A stretch of DNA of 64,000 nucleotides from Spinacia oleracea (GCF_020520425.1 NC_079487.1:107046141-107110140), one strand, 5' to 3'. Positions 24,201 to 37,134 are shown, counted from the stretch's first letter. Translations and numbers: made by a program. The notes: generated from the letters alone by a model not told the origin.

Positions 24201-26615
24201 ACTTTTTGCATGAATTAGTTAACTTTTTGCATCATTTTCAGATTCCTAACTAATACAGAATTCTGTTCTGACTTAACTATATAGTTTAAATTCTTAACTA
24301 ATACATCATTCATCAAAAAAATTGCAGGTATTTCCTAATACAAGACATAGATTATGCTTATGGCACTTACAAAAGAATGCTGTGTCAAGATTTGGAGACT
24401 TAAAAGCTGACAATACATTCAAAGACACATTCAAGAAGTGCTTATATCGTTGTTACAATGAAGAAGAATTTGAAACCACTTGGTTTGACATGATTACTAA
24501 GTATAACCTTCAAGATCATGATTGGTTTACAAATCTCTATACAATAAAAGAAAAATGGTGTACAACTTTGAACAAAGATTTTTTCTCAGCTGGAATATTG
24601 TCTTCACAAAGGTAAATGCTTAAATAAAAGAAGTCCACTAATTTTTTTAATGCTATTCTAATTGCTCAGAATAATTCACTAATTGCTATAAATACTTCAC
24701 TAATTACTATGAATACTTCACTAATTGCTTTGAATACTTCACAAAGTTTAACTAATTGTTTCATCTACTTAACTAATTCCTTTGCCTGCTTAACTAATTA
24801 ATCAGAAAGATTAACTAATTAAACTAAATGTTTAACTAAATGTTTCACCTTCTTAACTAGTTCCTTTGTTTGCTTAACTAATTCCTGTACCTGCTTAACT
24901 AATTAAATAAAATGTTTAACTAATTCAATCTTGTTACACAGGAGTGAGAGCACTAATAATGCTATTGGATTTAAAGGGAACAAATCAAATTCACTAACAG
25001 AATTCTTTCACATTTTTTGAGCAACAGTGGATCGTTGAAGATATCAAGAAGATCAAAATGAATATGATTGTGGAAATGCTTTGCCTAAATCTGATTTTCC
25101 AATGGTCGGAATGATAAAACATGCGGCAAATGTTTACACACTTACATTGTTTAGAGATTTTGAAAAAGAATTCAAGTATGCAATGGGTTGCATCTCAAAT
25201 GTCAACTACATCAATGGAAATTTCTTTGGTTACAAAGTGCAACATGAATCTCGGCCTGAACATACTGCCCATTATGTAGCATTTGATCCAACAACAAATT
25301 CCATTAAATGCACTTGTAGGAACTTCGAAGAATCAGGTTAGTTAATGCTCTTAACTAATTGCATTTTTACATACACTATCAATTAGTGAACTTTTTCTAT
25401 CAATTAGTGAACTTTTTCTATCAATTAGTTAGCTTTTTCAATGAATTAGTTATACTATTAAGTTACCTAGTTTTGTATTCACTTCAATTAGTTTGTTGTA
25501 CAATTAGTTAACTTTATTCATCAATTAGTTTACTTGTACCATCTATTAATTAATTTTTTCATCAATTAGTTAACTTTTTCTAACAATTAGTGAACTTTTA
25601 CTATCAATTAGTTAGCATTTTCCATGAATTAGTTATACTATTAACGTACCTAGTTTTGTATTCACTTCAGTTAGTTTGTTGTACAATTAGTTAACTTTAT
25701 TCATCAATTAGTTTACTTGTACCATCTACTAATTAATTTTTTCATCACTTAGTTAACTTTTTCTATCAATTAGTGAACTTTTTCTATCTATTAGTTAGCC
25801 TTTTTCATGAATTAGTTATACTATTAAGGTACCTAGTTTTTTATTCACTTCAGTTAGTTTGTTGTACAATTAGTTAACTTTATTCATCAATTAGTTAACT
25901 TTTTCTAACAATTAGTGAACTTTTACTATCAATTAGTTAACTTTTTTCACCAATTAGTTAATATTTGGATGTCACAATATGCAGGATGGCTATGTTTCCA
26001 TGCAATACGAGTTCTACATATACATTCTATTGTCAACATTTCAGAGCAATACATTTCAAAAAGGTGGACAAAGTTTGCAAAAAGTGAAGTATGGAAAAGA
26101 ATGGAACATAGAGAAGAAAATGGAACAGAAAAGAGAAAAATTACTCCATGGCGTTATGAGATGGCAAGAAATTTGTACAACTTGGTTATTAAATGTCAAG
26201 GGAGTGATGCAGCTAAAAAGGTTTTTAATAACTATTATTTAACTAATACATAACAATAAATACTAAATACTTCAAGAGTCTAACTAGTTTGCTTTAAATC
26301 TTAACTAATAGGTGCTTAAAGAGGCTTATGCTCATGCTAACGAAAGCATAAATAAGGTTCTAGAAAAAGAAAAGGCAGCAGAAAAGGAGGCAGCACAAAA
26401 GGCACAAGACGATGCTGAAGCACAACAAACCACAATCAACATAGCACCGTCTACATCATCATCATCATCAAATGCACCAAAATAATAGTTGAAAATCCAC
26501 CACTAGTGAAGACAAAAGGAAGAAGTAAAAGAAAAAAAGGATTCTTTGAGATAAGGACATCGTCAACAACACCTACAGAATTTGGAACTTTTACACCAAA
26601 AGAACAACTTTTTTA
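21251..26615 (+). pseudogene. FAR1/MULE-type transposase of element A, broken
   Basis: Exons by GT/AG and frame are 21251-21812, 22521-22950, 23354-23923, 24328-24611, 24942-25336, 25985-26220 and 26312-26615. Order: a Pro/Gln/Phe-rich N-terminus (PRFQPPARFDN repeats); a FAR1-type DNA-binding domain with TRTGCNA and HNHALT; the MULE core with FDTTFRTNKYN, FTDQDQAMANA and HRLCLWHLQKN; a SWIM finger split by an intron (CTC...CFH); and a basic C-terminus (VKTKGRSKRKKG). Defects: a 1-nt loss near 23434 (before MCNEAGDAR), a frame change near 25017, a TGA where Trp is expected near 25036, and a 1-nt shift in an A-run near 26480. The alternative of a real gene with unseen micro-exons is unlikely given four separate breaks. 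Confidence 0.85.
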
Positions 26616-28380
26616 GTGACATTGGATTGAATTTAGTGTTTATCAAATTAGTTAACTTGTACCAGCAATTAGTTAACTTGTTCCCTCAATTAGTTAACTT
26701 CTTCCCTCAATTATTTAATATTGTTAACCTTACAATACATTAGTTAACGTTTTCCATCAATTAGTTAACTTTTTTCAGCAATTAATTAGTTTACCTTTTG
26801 CATCCATTAAGCTTTTAACAATAATTAGTTAACTTTTTCCATCTATTAGTTAACTTGTCCCATAAATTAGTTATCTTTTTCATCAATTAGTTATTGTTTT
26901 AACTTTTTAACAACTTTTTCTATCAAGTAGTTAATCAATTTAGGTAACTTTTTACTGCAATTAGTTAACTTTTTACTACAATTAGTTAACTTTTTACAGC
27001 AATTAGTTAACTTTTTATAGCAATTAGTTAACTTCTTCCCTCAATTATTTAATATTGTTAACCTTACAATGCATTAGTTAACCTTTTCCATCAATTAGTT
27101 AACTTTTTCCATCAATTAGTTAACTTTTTTCATCAATTAGTTAACTTTTTTCATTAATTAGTTTACCTTTTGCATCCATTAAGCTTTTAACAATAATTAG
27201 TTAGCTTTTTCCATCTATTAGTTAACTTGTTCCCTCAATTAGTTAACTTTTTTCATCAATTAGTTAATTTGTTCCCTCAATTAGTTAACTAATTGATTTC
27301 ATTTTCAAAAGTCAAGTTACTGTAATTATTGTTGACGTCACAATATGCAGGATGACTATGTTTAACTAATATTGTTAACCTAAAATTAGTTAACTTTTTG
27401 CATCAATTAGTTGAACTTACCACTCTTTAGTTAACCTTTACCATCAATTAGTTAACCTTTTCCACCAAATAGTTAACTTTTTGCAGCAATTAGTTAACTA
27501 TTTTCATTAATAAGTTTTAACTAATTGAATTTGATATTTCACTAATTGAATTTAATGCTTAATAATATATTGAATTAGATTGACTGACTTATGAAATATA
27601 CCAAGTAAATAATTCAAAATAAGCTTCCTCAATTAGTTAACGTTTTCCCTCAAATAGTTACCTTTTTGTAAAAATTAGTTAACTTTTATCATCAATTAGT
27701 TACATTTTTCTTAAAATTAGTTAACTTTTATCATCAATAAGTTAACTTGTACCATCTATTAATTAACTTGTTCCCTCAATTAGTTAACTTTTTCATCAAT
27801 TAGTTAAATTTTTCCATCAATTAGTTAACTTGTTCCCTCAATTAGTTTATAGTATTATTAGTTAACTTTTGCTACCAATTAGTTAACTTTTTCTATCAAT
27901 TAGTGAACTTTTTCTATCAATTGGTTAGCCTTTTCCATGAATTAGTTATTCTATTAAGGTACCTAGTTTTGTATTCACTTCAGTTAGTTTGTTGTACGAT
28001 TAGTTAACTTTTTCTATCAATTAGTGAACTTTTTCTATGAATTAGTTAGCCTTTTCCATGAATTAGTTATTCTATTAAGGCACCTAGTTTTGTATTCACT
28101 TCAGTTAGTTTGTTGTACAATTAGTTAACTTTTTTCATTAATTAGTGAACTTGTACCATCAATTAGTTAACTTGTTCCCTTAATAAGTTAACAAATTGAT
28201 TTTATTTTCAAAAGTTTAACTAATATTGTTAACCTAAAAGTAGTCAACTTTTTGCATCAATTAGTTAACCTTTACAATCTATAAGTTAACCTTTTCCATC
28301 AATTAGTTAATTTTTTGCATCAATTAGTTAACTAATTGAATTTGATATTTAACTAATTGAATTTAATACTTATGAAATAT
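21990..28380 (+). repeat. Element A left array: TTAGTTAAC-TTTTT motif, plus orientation
   Basis: The introns of the transposase gene and the 3' spacer are built from degenerate units of the form CAATTAGTTAACTTTTTCCAT (about 20-24 bp). Variants such as TTGTACCAT or TTCCCTCAAT replace the T run. Larger duplicated blocks of 200-300 bp can be seen at 25380-25900 and 27880-28140. Exons are free of the motif. Confidence 0.95.
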
Positions 28381-28586
28381 ATCAAGTAAATAATTCAAAA
28401 TAAGCTCCTACTAAATATATATATACCAAAAGAGCTACTTGCCCAAAATATTCAAAGATTAAATTTCTGTTTTAAAGCACCTATTCTCAAAATATATCAA
28501 CCAAACAAAGCAGTTAATAAAAATATTCACATATAAATTGTTTACTAAATAACAACTAAAAACAACCTGATAGATAAGTTTACTGA

Positions 28587-31500
28587 TTAACTGGAAGGTG
28601 GCTTATGATGAACAACTTTTGCTCTCTTTTGTTTCGGTGCAACAGAAGCTTTGTTTTGATCCATATCAGAGAATGGCACTGCTTCTACTGTTGGCACTGC
28701 TTCAGCTGCTACCACTGGTTCGTTGTTCTTGGCAATTCGCCTTGATGACTTGTATGTTCTCAAAGGAGCATTGTCATTTCCTTGTGGCTTCTCTTGGGCT
28801 GCTGCTTTTCTTTTTGCAATTGTTTCTAACCTTTTCCTTGTAGTTTTAGCCTTTTTTAAATCAGCCTGCTGTTTCAACTTTGCAGCCTCTTCTTCTTCTA
28901 GCTTCTTCTTTGCTTCTGCTTCTTTTTTCTGTCTTTCTTCTTCTTCTTTCTTTTTCTTTCGGCGATCACGAACAGCATGGGAAATACCAACTTTAATCAT
29001 GTTGAATGATTCCATTTCCTCCAGCACATCAGCCCGAATTTCATTCATATCAGAAAGGACTAAGGTTGAACAAATCTTAGCCCGTAACATTGTCCTTGTA
29101 CCGCGCTAAAATAAAAACATAATATATAAGATGATGTATGTGTACTAAATACTGATTGTATGAAACAAAAAATAGGTTTATTAATAGATTAAAAAAGTTA
29201 ACTAGTTGCTGTAAAAAGTTCACTAATAAATTTAAAAGTTAACTAATTGCTGTTAAAAGTTAACTAATTGCAGTAAAAAGTTAACTAATTGTTGTAAAAA
29301 GTTAACTAATTGCTGTAAAAAGTTTACTAATTGCTGTAAAAAGTTAACTAATTGTTATAAAAAGTTAACTAATGGCTGTAAAAAGTTAACTTATTGCAGT
29401 AAAAAGTTAACTAATTGCTGTTAAAAGTTAACTAATTGCTATAAAAAGTTAACTAATTGCAGTAAAAAGTTAACTAATTGCAGTAAAAAGTTAACTAATT
29501 GTTGTAAAAAGTTAACTAATTGCTGTAAAAAGTTAACTAATTGCTGTAAAAAGTTAGCTAATTGTAGTAAAAAGTTAACTAATTGCAGTAAAAAGTTACC
29601 TAAATTGATTAACTACTTGATAGAAAAAGTTGTTAAAAAGTTAAAACAATAACTAATTGATGAAAAAGATAACTAATTGATGGGACAAGTTAACTAATAG
29701 ATGGAAAAAGTTAACTAATTATTGTTAAAAGCTTAATGGATGCAAAAGGTAAACTAATTAATGTAAAAAGTAAACTAACTGAAAAAAGGTTAACTATTTG
29801 AAGTAATAAGTTAACTAATTGAAGAAAAAGGTTACCTAATTCATGAAATACTTAATTTGAAACTATTGAAACTAGAAAAGATAAACTAATTGCTTGAAAA
29901 TCTTAACTAAAGTAGACTTACATAGGAAAGGTCCATGGGAATATTTTTGCCATTAAAGTACTGCATTGCTGTCATCAAAAAAATTCCGCAATCTACATGA
30001 TCAGGGTTATCTGATCTCCCAGCAAAGTCCAGAATTGACATTTCAAAATTTAAGCAATCAGCAGCAGCCGCATGGCCAATCTCTAGCAGAAACTGTGCAA
30101 ATGCTTCAATAAGCAATGACACCATTGCCATATAATCATCATGAATCTTCTTATTCCAAATTATGTTGTCAACATAGACAAGACTTCTTTGATTTATGTT
30201 GACAATCAACAGAGAGAGGTGTTCTTGGTAAATAATGGGAAAGAAAAACTGCAAATGAATCAAGGGAAAAAAGTAAGAAAAATCAAACTAAAATATATAA
30301 AAACTTAACTATTTAATATCACAAATTAACTATTACATATAAAGGCATAACTACCAAAATACCAACTTACCATTCCCACATTTTTCAGATTGAATCTGTG
30401 GTCATTGATTTGCACCCAATATTTCCAACTATTGATAAGTTCATCAATAATTTGATTTAGAGATTCAGCTGACTTCGTCTTAAGAGCACCTTCAAGCTTC
30501 CTCTGGCATAAGCAAAAAACCAAATTTAATTAGAAAACAGTATAAACAAATTAACTGAACTGAATACAAAACTAGGTACTTTCATGTGTAACTAATTGAT
30601 GGAAAAGGATAACTAATTTATGGAAAAAGTTAACTAGTTGATAGAAATAGTTAACTATTTGATTGCAAAAGTTAACTAATTGATAGCAAAAGTTAACTAA
30701 TTGATAGAAAAAGTTAACTAATTGTACAACAAACTAACTGAAATAAATACGAAACTAGGTAACTTAATAGTATAACTAATTCATGGAAAAGGCTAACTAA
30801 TTCATTGAAAAAGTTCACTAATTGATAAAAAAAGTTCACTAATTGATAGAAAATGTTAACTAATTGATAGAAAAAGTTTACTAAATGTACAACAAACTAC
30901 CTGAAATGAATACAAACCTAGGTACCTTAATAGAATAACTAATTCATGGGAAACTAATTGATAGAAAAAGTTCACTAATTGATAGAAAAAGTTAACTAAT
31001 TGATAGAAAAAGTTCACTAATTGATAGAAAAAGTTCACTAATTGATAGCAAAAATTAACTAATAATACCACAAACTAATTGAAATGAATACAAAACTAGT
31101 TACTTTACAGTGTAGGTAATTGATGGAAAAACTTAACTAATTGTTTGAAAAGGTTAACTAATTGTCAGAACAAGTTAACTAAATGATTTAAAAAGTTAAA
31201 AAGTTAACTACTTAATGGAAAATGTTAACTAATTGATGTAAAAAAATAAGTAACTCATTATTTAAACGATACAACATAAAAAAGTAAAGGACATTAATAA
31301 AAAAAATTACATAAAATAGAAACTAACCGTGTACTCAACACCAAAATAGAAATTGTTTTGTTCTTTATTCAACATGAACTGATTTTTGTTCAAGAGAATA
31401 GACCAAATCTCAACAATGTTGGATAAGATATATTCCTCAGGAATCAAACATTGCATTTCCTCCCTATTTATTTTGTGGAGCATCCCAAAAATAAAAACAT

Positions 31501-34500
31501 CAGCCCTGTTACACAAAAATTAAAACAAATAAATAAGGAAAATATTAAATTATGTAAAAATCTCAACTAAATGACATATATAGTTAACTAATTGTTAACT
31601 TACTGTTGATCAAGTGCCTCATCATCCAAGAAACAGAAGTCAATTACTTCTTTTTCCAGTCTCCTCAGACGACCGAGGGTCTTCGGAAATCTCTCCATTA
31701 ACTCAGATAAGCAGAAGACTTCTTCTGTAGCAGAACCAATGGGAAGACTGCTATAGAAACTCCTAGTTTCTCGTTCAGGTTCAGCATCTTGGGGAGCAAC
31801 ATTTCCAGAACCTTCAACACTTTTCTCAATTGGCCCTTTATCACCAGGTCCATTATCACCAGAACCCTTGTCAGCAGCACCAACATTCTCCTGAATTGGC
31901 CCCTTGTCAGCAGCACCATCAACAGCTTGAGAAGGAGCATTATCATCAACAACATTATTTTCATTTCTCAAGTGTTCAGCATAGGCAACAATTGAGTCAA
32001 TTATCTCCAAAAACACAGGATCACTGTATCCTGGACTGTCTGATAATTCTTGTCGCCGACTCTTTAACAAATTTATACGGTCCTTATGGAAACTGGACAC
32101 AACATATAAATCGCGACAATATATTCTCATTGCCAATTGCAACTCCTTCACACACAAAAAAAGAAAAATATTAAGAAAAGAAAACAACAGCAAAATAATT
32201 AACTAATTGAATTATCTAAACAATTATATAATTCATGGAAAAAGATAACTATTTGATGGAATACATTAACTAATTGCTGTATAAAGTTAACTAATTAAAG
32301 GAAAAGGTTAACTATTCGATGAAATAACTTAACTAATTGATGGAATGATGAAACCATTGGAAAAATTCATTAAAAAATAAGTTCACTTATAGAGAAAAAT
32401 AGTTAACTAATTGATGAAATAAGATAACTAATTGCTGAAATAGGTTAACTAATTCATAAAACAAGTAACACTTGGTTAACTACTTAATGGAAAAAGTTGA
32501 CTAATTGCTGTAAAAACTTAACTAATTTAAGCAAAAGGTTAACTATTGTGAGATAGGTTAACTAATTGAATAAAAAGGTTTACTAATTCATAAAAAAGGT
32601 TAACTAATGGATGGTACAAGTTAACTAATTGAATAAAAAGGTTTACTAATTCATAAAAAGGTTAACTAATTGATGGTACAGGTTAACTAATTGAATAAAA
32701 AGGTTTACTAATTCATAAAAAAAAGTTAACTAAATGCAAAATAGGAACTTCTTCACACAAAAAAAAAGATAACTAATTGATGAAATACATTAACTAATTG
32801 CTGTATAACGTTAACTAATTAAAGGAAAGGGTTAACTATTTGATGAAATAACTTAACTAATTGATGGAATGATGAAAGATTGGAAAAATTCATTAAAAAA
32901 TAAGTTAACTAATTGATGAAATAAGATACCTAATTGCTGAAATAGGTTAACTAATTCATAAAACAAGTAACACTTGGTTAACTAATTAATGGAAAAAGTT
33001 GACTAATTGCTGTAAAAGGTTAACTAATTTAGGCAAAAGGTTAACTATTGTAATAGGTTAACTAATTGAATAAAAAGGTTTACTAATTCATAAAAAAGGT
33101 TAACTAATTGATGGTTCAAGTTAACTAATTGAATAAAAAGGTTTACTAATTCATAAAAAGGTTAACTAATTGATGGTACAGGTTAACTAATTGAATAAAA
33201 AGGTTTACTAATTCATAACAAAAGTTAACTAATTGACAAAATAGGTTAACTATTAAAAAGATTCATTAAATATGAACAAAAATAAATATGAACATTATCA
33301 TGACTTACATCATCGCAGGTAGCTTGAATTTCAGCATCTGTTTGAGCACTTTCCGGAATTTGAAACTCAATAATCCTGCTTCGATCAGCTTGGGAATTAC
33401 CCGGTGCACCTTCCGAAGCTTTAGCAGAAGCAGCAGGAGCACCAGAAGCAGCACGAGCAGCAGAAGCAGAAGGAGCAGGAGAAGCAGAAGGAGCAGCAGA
33501 AGCTTCAGGAGCAGCAGAAGCTTCAGGAACCTCGAGTTTGATAGGGTTAAGACCCCCTAACAAATCAGCAAAAGTCTTAGACACGGGATAGCTGGTTATA
33601 TCAACCAAAGCTACCCCAAAACCCATCTTCTCTTCGGAAATCAGACGTTCAGTCACTTGTTCATCATTCCAATGTTGAACAAGTGGGATTTCCTTAGGGG
33701 GGACTACACCCTGAAATAACGATCTTTGGAGATAAATTATCTCCAAAAATAGAACACAACCACCAACCTTGTCATTTTTTACACTCGCTCTCCACCTCTC
33801 AACAGCAAACCCAAGCTGGTTTAACACGTATTTACACCAATTTTGTTTCACAATCTGTGAAACATCCTCAACAGCCTTCAAAACCTTGATGTCTAACAAC
33901 CGGTTAGACGTAGGAGCCAAAAATACACCTATAAAAACAATAAGATAATTACAGAAATCAATAAGATAATATGTTAACTAATTCATAAAAATAGTTCACT
34001 AATTAATGTAAAAAGTTAACTAAATGATGAAGAAAGTTAACTAAATGTAAAATAGGTTAAATGATTGATGAAAACAGTAACTAATGGATAAAAAAGGTAA
34101 ACTAATTATTAAAATGAACTAATTAATGAAAAAAGAAGAATAATTAATAAAAAAAAGGTAAACTAATTAATGTAAATAGTGAACTATATACTTGCTGTTA
34201 AAGGTAAATAACTTGAGCATGATTAATTTAGAAATTTTTACCTAAAACATATACCACAAAGGCACGTTTAAAATCATCTCCACATTCATCTGTTTTCAAA
34301 AAAGATTCCAACTCCGTCAAGGTGGGTGCCTGAACAGTTGGTTTCTTGTGGAACTTCTCATTCCATCTTTGAATCATTTCATGGTTGGCATCTCCTTCAA
34401 CCCGCTTTCTTGGCGTCTCTTGAACATCAAAATCCTTGTTCCATGGCAAGCCAAAGACGTCATAGACATCATAATCATATAACTGAACATTTTGTGTTTC

Positions 34501-35826
34501 TCCAAACTGGAGCATATGACCAACACAATTAAAATGTTGAAGCAGCCATGGAACAAGGCGTGTGTTGACTTCATGAAGTCGAACACTCAACAAACCACCA
34601 AAACCTATCTCTTTAATGGCTTTCACTTTGTTTTCATTCTTCTTTATAGAATTAAGAAGATTAATCAACGCCTCTGGTCTACAATTTAGTTTGTAACCCC
34701 TACACAAAACAAAAGAATTTAATTAATGAAAATATTTAACTAATTTCTTAAGAAGTTAACTAGTTGTAGAAAAAGGTTAACTATTTAATGAAATAGGTTA
34801 ACTAACTGCAAAAAACTTCACTATTCATGCAATAGGTTAACTAATTGATAAAATAGGTTAACTAATTAATGGAAAAAGTTAACTAATTGCAGTCAAAAGT
34901 TAACCAATTATTGACTTAACTAATTGCAGTCAAAGGTTAACTAATTAATGTAAAAGGTTAAATAATTAGTGAAAAAGTTAACTAATTAGTGGAAAGATTC
35001 TTTTTAAAAAAAGGTTAACTAATTACTGAAAAATATTTAACTAATTGTGTTTAAAGGTTAACTAATTATTTTAATTACATAACTACTTCATATAGGTAAA
35101 ATAATTTGTTTCAAAGCAAAAGTAATTAATTTAAAAATAAATAACAAATAGTCATACCTATCCAACTAATTAAACAGTGATAAATAACAGTTACAAAGAT
35201 AGGTTAACTAATTGAAGAAAAAGGTTAACTAACTGAAAAAAACTTCACTAATCATGCAATAGGTTAACTAATTGATGAAATAGGTTAACTAATTAATGGA
35301 AAAAGTTAACTATTTGCAGTCAAAAGTAAACTAATTATTGAGTTAACTAATTGCAGTCAAAAGTTAACTAATTAATGGAAAAGGTTAACTAATTAGTGGA
35401 AAAAGTTAACTAATTAGTGGAAAGATTCTTTTTAAAAAAGGTTAACTAATTACTGAAAAATATTTAACTAATTGCAGTCAAAAGTTAACTAAATTATGCA
35501 AAAAGTTCACTAAATGTAAAATAAGTTATGATAATTGCAAAATCAATTTTTAAATAGTCATACCTATCCAACTAATTAAACAGTGATAAATAACAGTTAC
35601 AAAGATAGGAGTTATACCTATCCAACTCTACAACTTCCCCACCATCTTCCGTATATTCTACTTTAATTTTCGACTTCTTTGGCCCCCTTCCAATTTTCCT
35701 CTCATCTGCACTCAGCTTTGGACTAGCTGGAATATCTTCAGTCGACCTTGAACTGCCTTCAACATCTTGACTCGACTTTCCAGCATCGTGATAATCAGAT
35801 GCTTTGTTTGCATTTTTTGACCTCAT
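28587..35826 (-). CDS. Ulp1-like cysteine protease (C48 family) of element A, intact frame
   Basis: Eight exons on the minus strand, all GT/AG, join without a stop into 994 aa: 35618-35826, 34242-34699, 33309-33928, 31604-32145, 31328-31505, 30371-30502, 29922-30248 and 28587-29105. The N-terminal region carries the IGFGGLL segment shared with element B's protease. An Ala/Ser/Pro-rich linker lies near residues 357-405. The catalytic domain has H723 (QEHLSLL), D740 (VYVDN) and C800 (HVDCGIF). The usual Gln six residues before the Cys is Asn here. The tail is Lys/Glu-rich with a likely coiled coil and nuclear signals. The family cleaves SUMO-type isopeptide bonds; the substrate of transposon versions is unknown. 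The ATG at 35826 begins the first open exon, and a 5'-leader intron seems likely. Confidence 0.85.
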
Positions 35827-36180
35827 TATGTGAACTGAAACTATAAATGAATGTAGTTCAATATATTGCAATGCGCAAATAAAAAGAATGTGTAATGAAC
35901 ATAAGCAGTATAAATAGCAATAAAAACAAAACAATTTCATTGTGTAACTAATTGATTTGAATGTTTCACTAACAGGTTAAAATAGTTAACTAATTGGATT
36001 ATGCAATTAACTAATTGGTCAAAAAAGTAAACTAATTGCTCAAGAAAGTTTGAAATTAAATAAATTAACTAATTCGTTTAATACTTGATTTATGAATGTC
36101 AGAATATGACTAATTGCTTTGAAAGAATAACTAATTGGTAAAAATAATTAACTAATTGATTAAAAAACTAATTATTTATC
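29195..36180 (-). repeat. Element A right array: same motif, minus orientation
   Basis: From about 29.2 kb the plus strand shows the complement, AAAAAGTTAACTAATTG, in the introns and 3' spacer of the protease gene. At 29205-29590 it forms a regular array of about 18 units, period 21 bp (GTTAACTAATTGCTGTAAAAA), 15 of which keep GTTAACTA exactly. Block duplications occur at 32210-32740 versus 32770-33235, and at 34760-35080 versus 35190-35500. Confidence 0.95.
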
Positions 36181-36841
36181 AGCGAACTTTTAATTGAACA
36201 AATTGAACAAAAACACCAAAACAAACTTCAAATTATGAACAAATTGAACAAAAAGAAGGAAAAAGGACAAGAAGCTTCAAAAATATTGTCGAAAATGAAG
36301 AACAACCAAAAGTATCACAAATCACAATTACAAAACCCTAAATCACAACCAAAACAGTAAGAAACAAAAACGAACTTCAAATGATAACAAAATTGAACAA
36401 AAAGAAGAAAAAATGACAACAAAACTTCAAAAATATTGTCGAAAATGAAGAACAACCGAAATTATCACAAATCACAATTACAAAACCCTAAATCAAAACC
36501 AAAAACAGTAAGAAACAAAACGAACATCAAATGATGACAAAATTGAACAAAAAGTAGATGAAAATAGAAAGAACTTACCAAAACTTGAAGTAAATCGGAA
36601 AATATCACAATCACACCTTCAAAACCCTAAATCGAACGAAAAAAAAGAGGATAAATCAGTAAGAACTACACACGAACAAAGAAAAACAAGTGAAAATGCA
36701 AAAACTTACAGAAATTGAAGAAATCGAAGAGAAGATCAAAGAGTAGAAGCTTTCTCTCTCCTGAAATGGAAGAACTCGGCGGTTTCTCTCTCTAAAAGTG
36801 AACAGTGATTTGAAAATGGGCAAAAACGTGGGAAAGAAAAC

Positions 36842-36849
36842 CTTTTATA
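36842..36849 (-). promoter_or_regulatory. Candidate TATA box of the element A protease gene
   Basis: The minus strand reads TATAAAAG here, close inside the right end. A CT/GA-rich leader follows, with a GT donor-like site (TTTCTGTAAG) near 36710 that could start a 5'-leader intron ending before the ATG at 35826. Confidence 0.5.
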
Positions 36850-36965
36850 CTAAACCCGAAAAAATAACCGTTTTCGACCCAATTCGGATTTGACCCGCGT
36901 CCTGACCCGAGTCACGACCCGCGTCACGACCCGCGTCACCCGTCTGACGCTGTCAGTCCGCCTTA

Positions 36966-37134
36966 TTCAATAATTTGTACACAGCTTCGGGGGACTTTTA
37001 CAACTTGACAGAAAGAAAATCTACTAACTATTACAATGAAATCTTTAACGATGCTCCGAATATCCGAGTGCGCGAGATCCAGGTCCAGGAGAGCTTTCAC
37101 CAAAAGAGACGAATCAGTTTTAAAAATTACTTTG
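36966..37134 (-). pseudogene. LINE RNase H fragment, right part
   Basis: The minus-strand frame reads VIFKTDSSLLVKALLD and later CQVVKVPRSCVQIIE. It matches the plant LINE RNase H region with the D of the TDS motif. It would continue as NALEAVLPRP on the other side of element A. The 5' side is truncated near 37134, as is usual for LINE insertions. Confidence 0.7.

Larger units (their letters stand above)
21005..36965. mobile_element. Element A: Mutator-like element with transposase and Ulp1-like protease (15.96 kb)
   Basis: Termini are inferred from the interrupted LINE frame and from an imperfect inverted repeat (AGGCGGCCTGAC at left, GTCAGTCCGCCT at right). Only TTC is clearly shared by both flanks (21002-21004 and 36966-36968). 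A typical 9-bp Mutator duplication is not visible, so the border may be off by a few bases. Inside are two convergent genes, a FAR1-type transposase from the left and a Ulp1-like protease from the right. This is the MuDR-like plan known for ULP-carrying MULEs (Kaonashi, CUMULE). Nearly all non-coding DNA is made of one short motif. Confidence 0.85.

Noticed and set aside
29195-29600. Regular 21-bp array that might be taken for a CRISPR array
   Set aside because: The units are contiguous and degenerate with no unique spacers, the setting is a plant transposon, and the same motif continues irregularly for kilobases.
30856-31071. Frame reading as repeats of LVNFFYQ (also at 23162-23371)
   Set aside because: This is translation of the intron motif array of element A.
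33288-33560. Ser/Arg-rich plus-strand frame resembling an SR protein
   Set aside because: It is antisense to the Ala/Ser-rich linker exon of the element A protease, which has spliced-frame and motif support.
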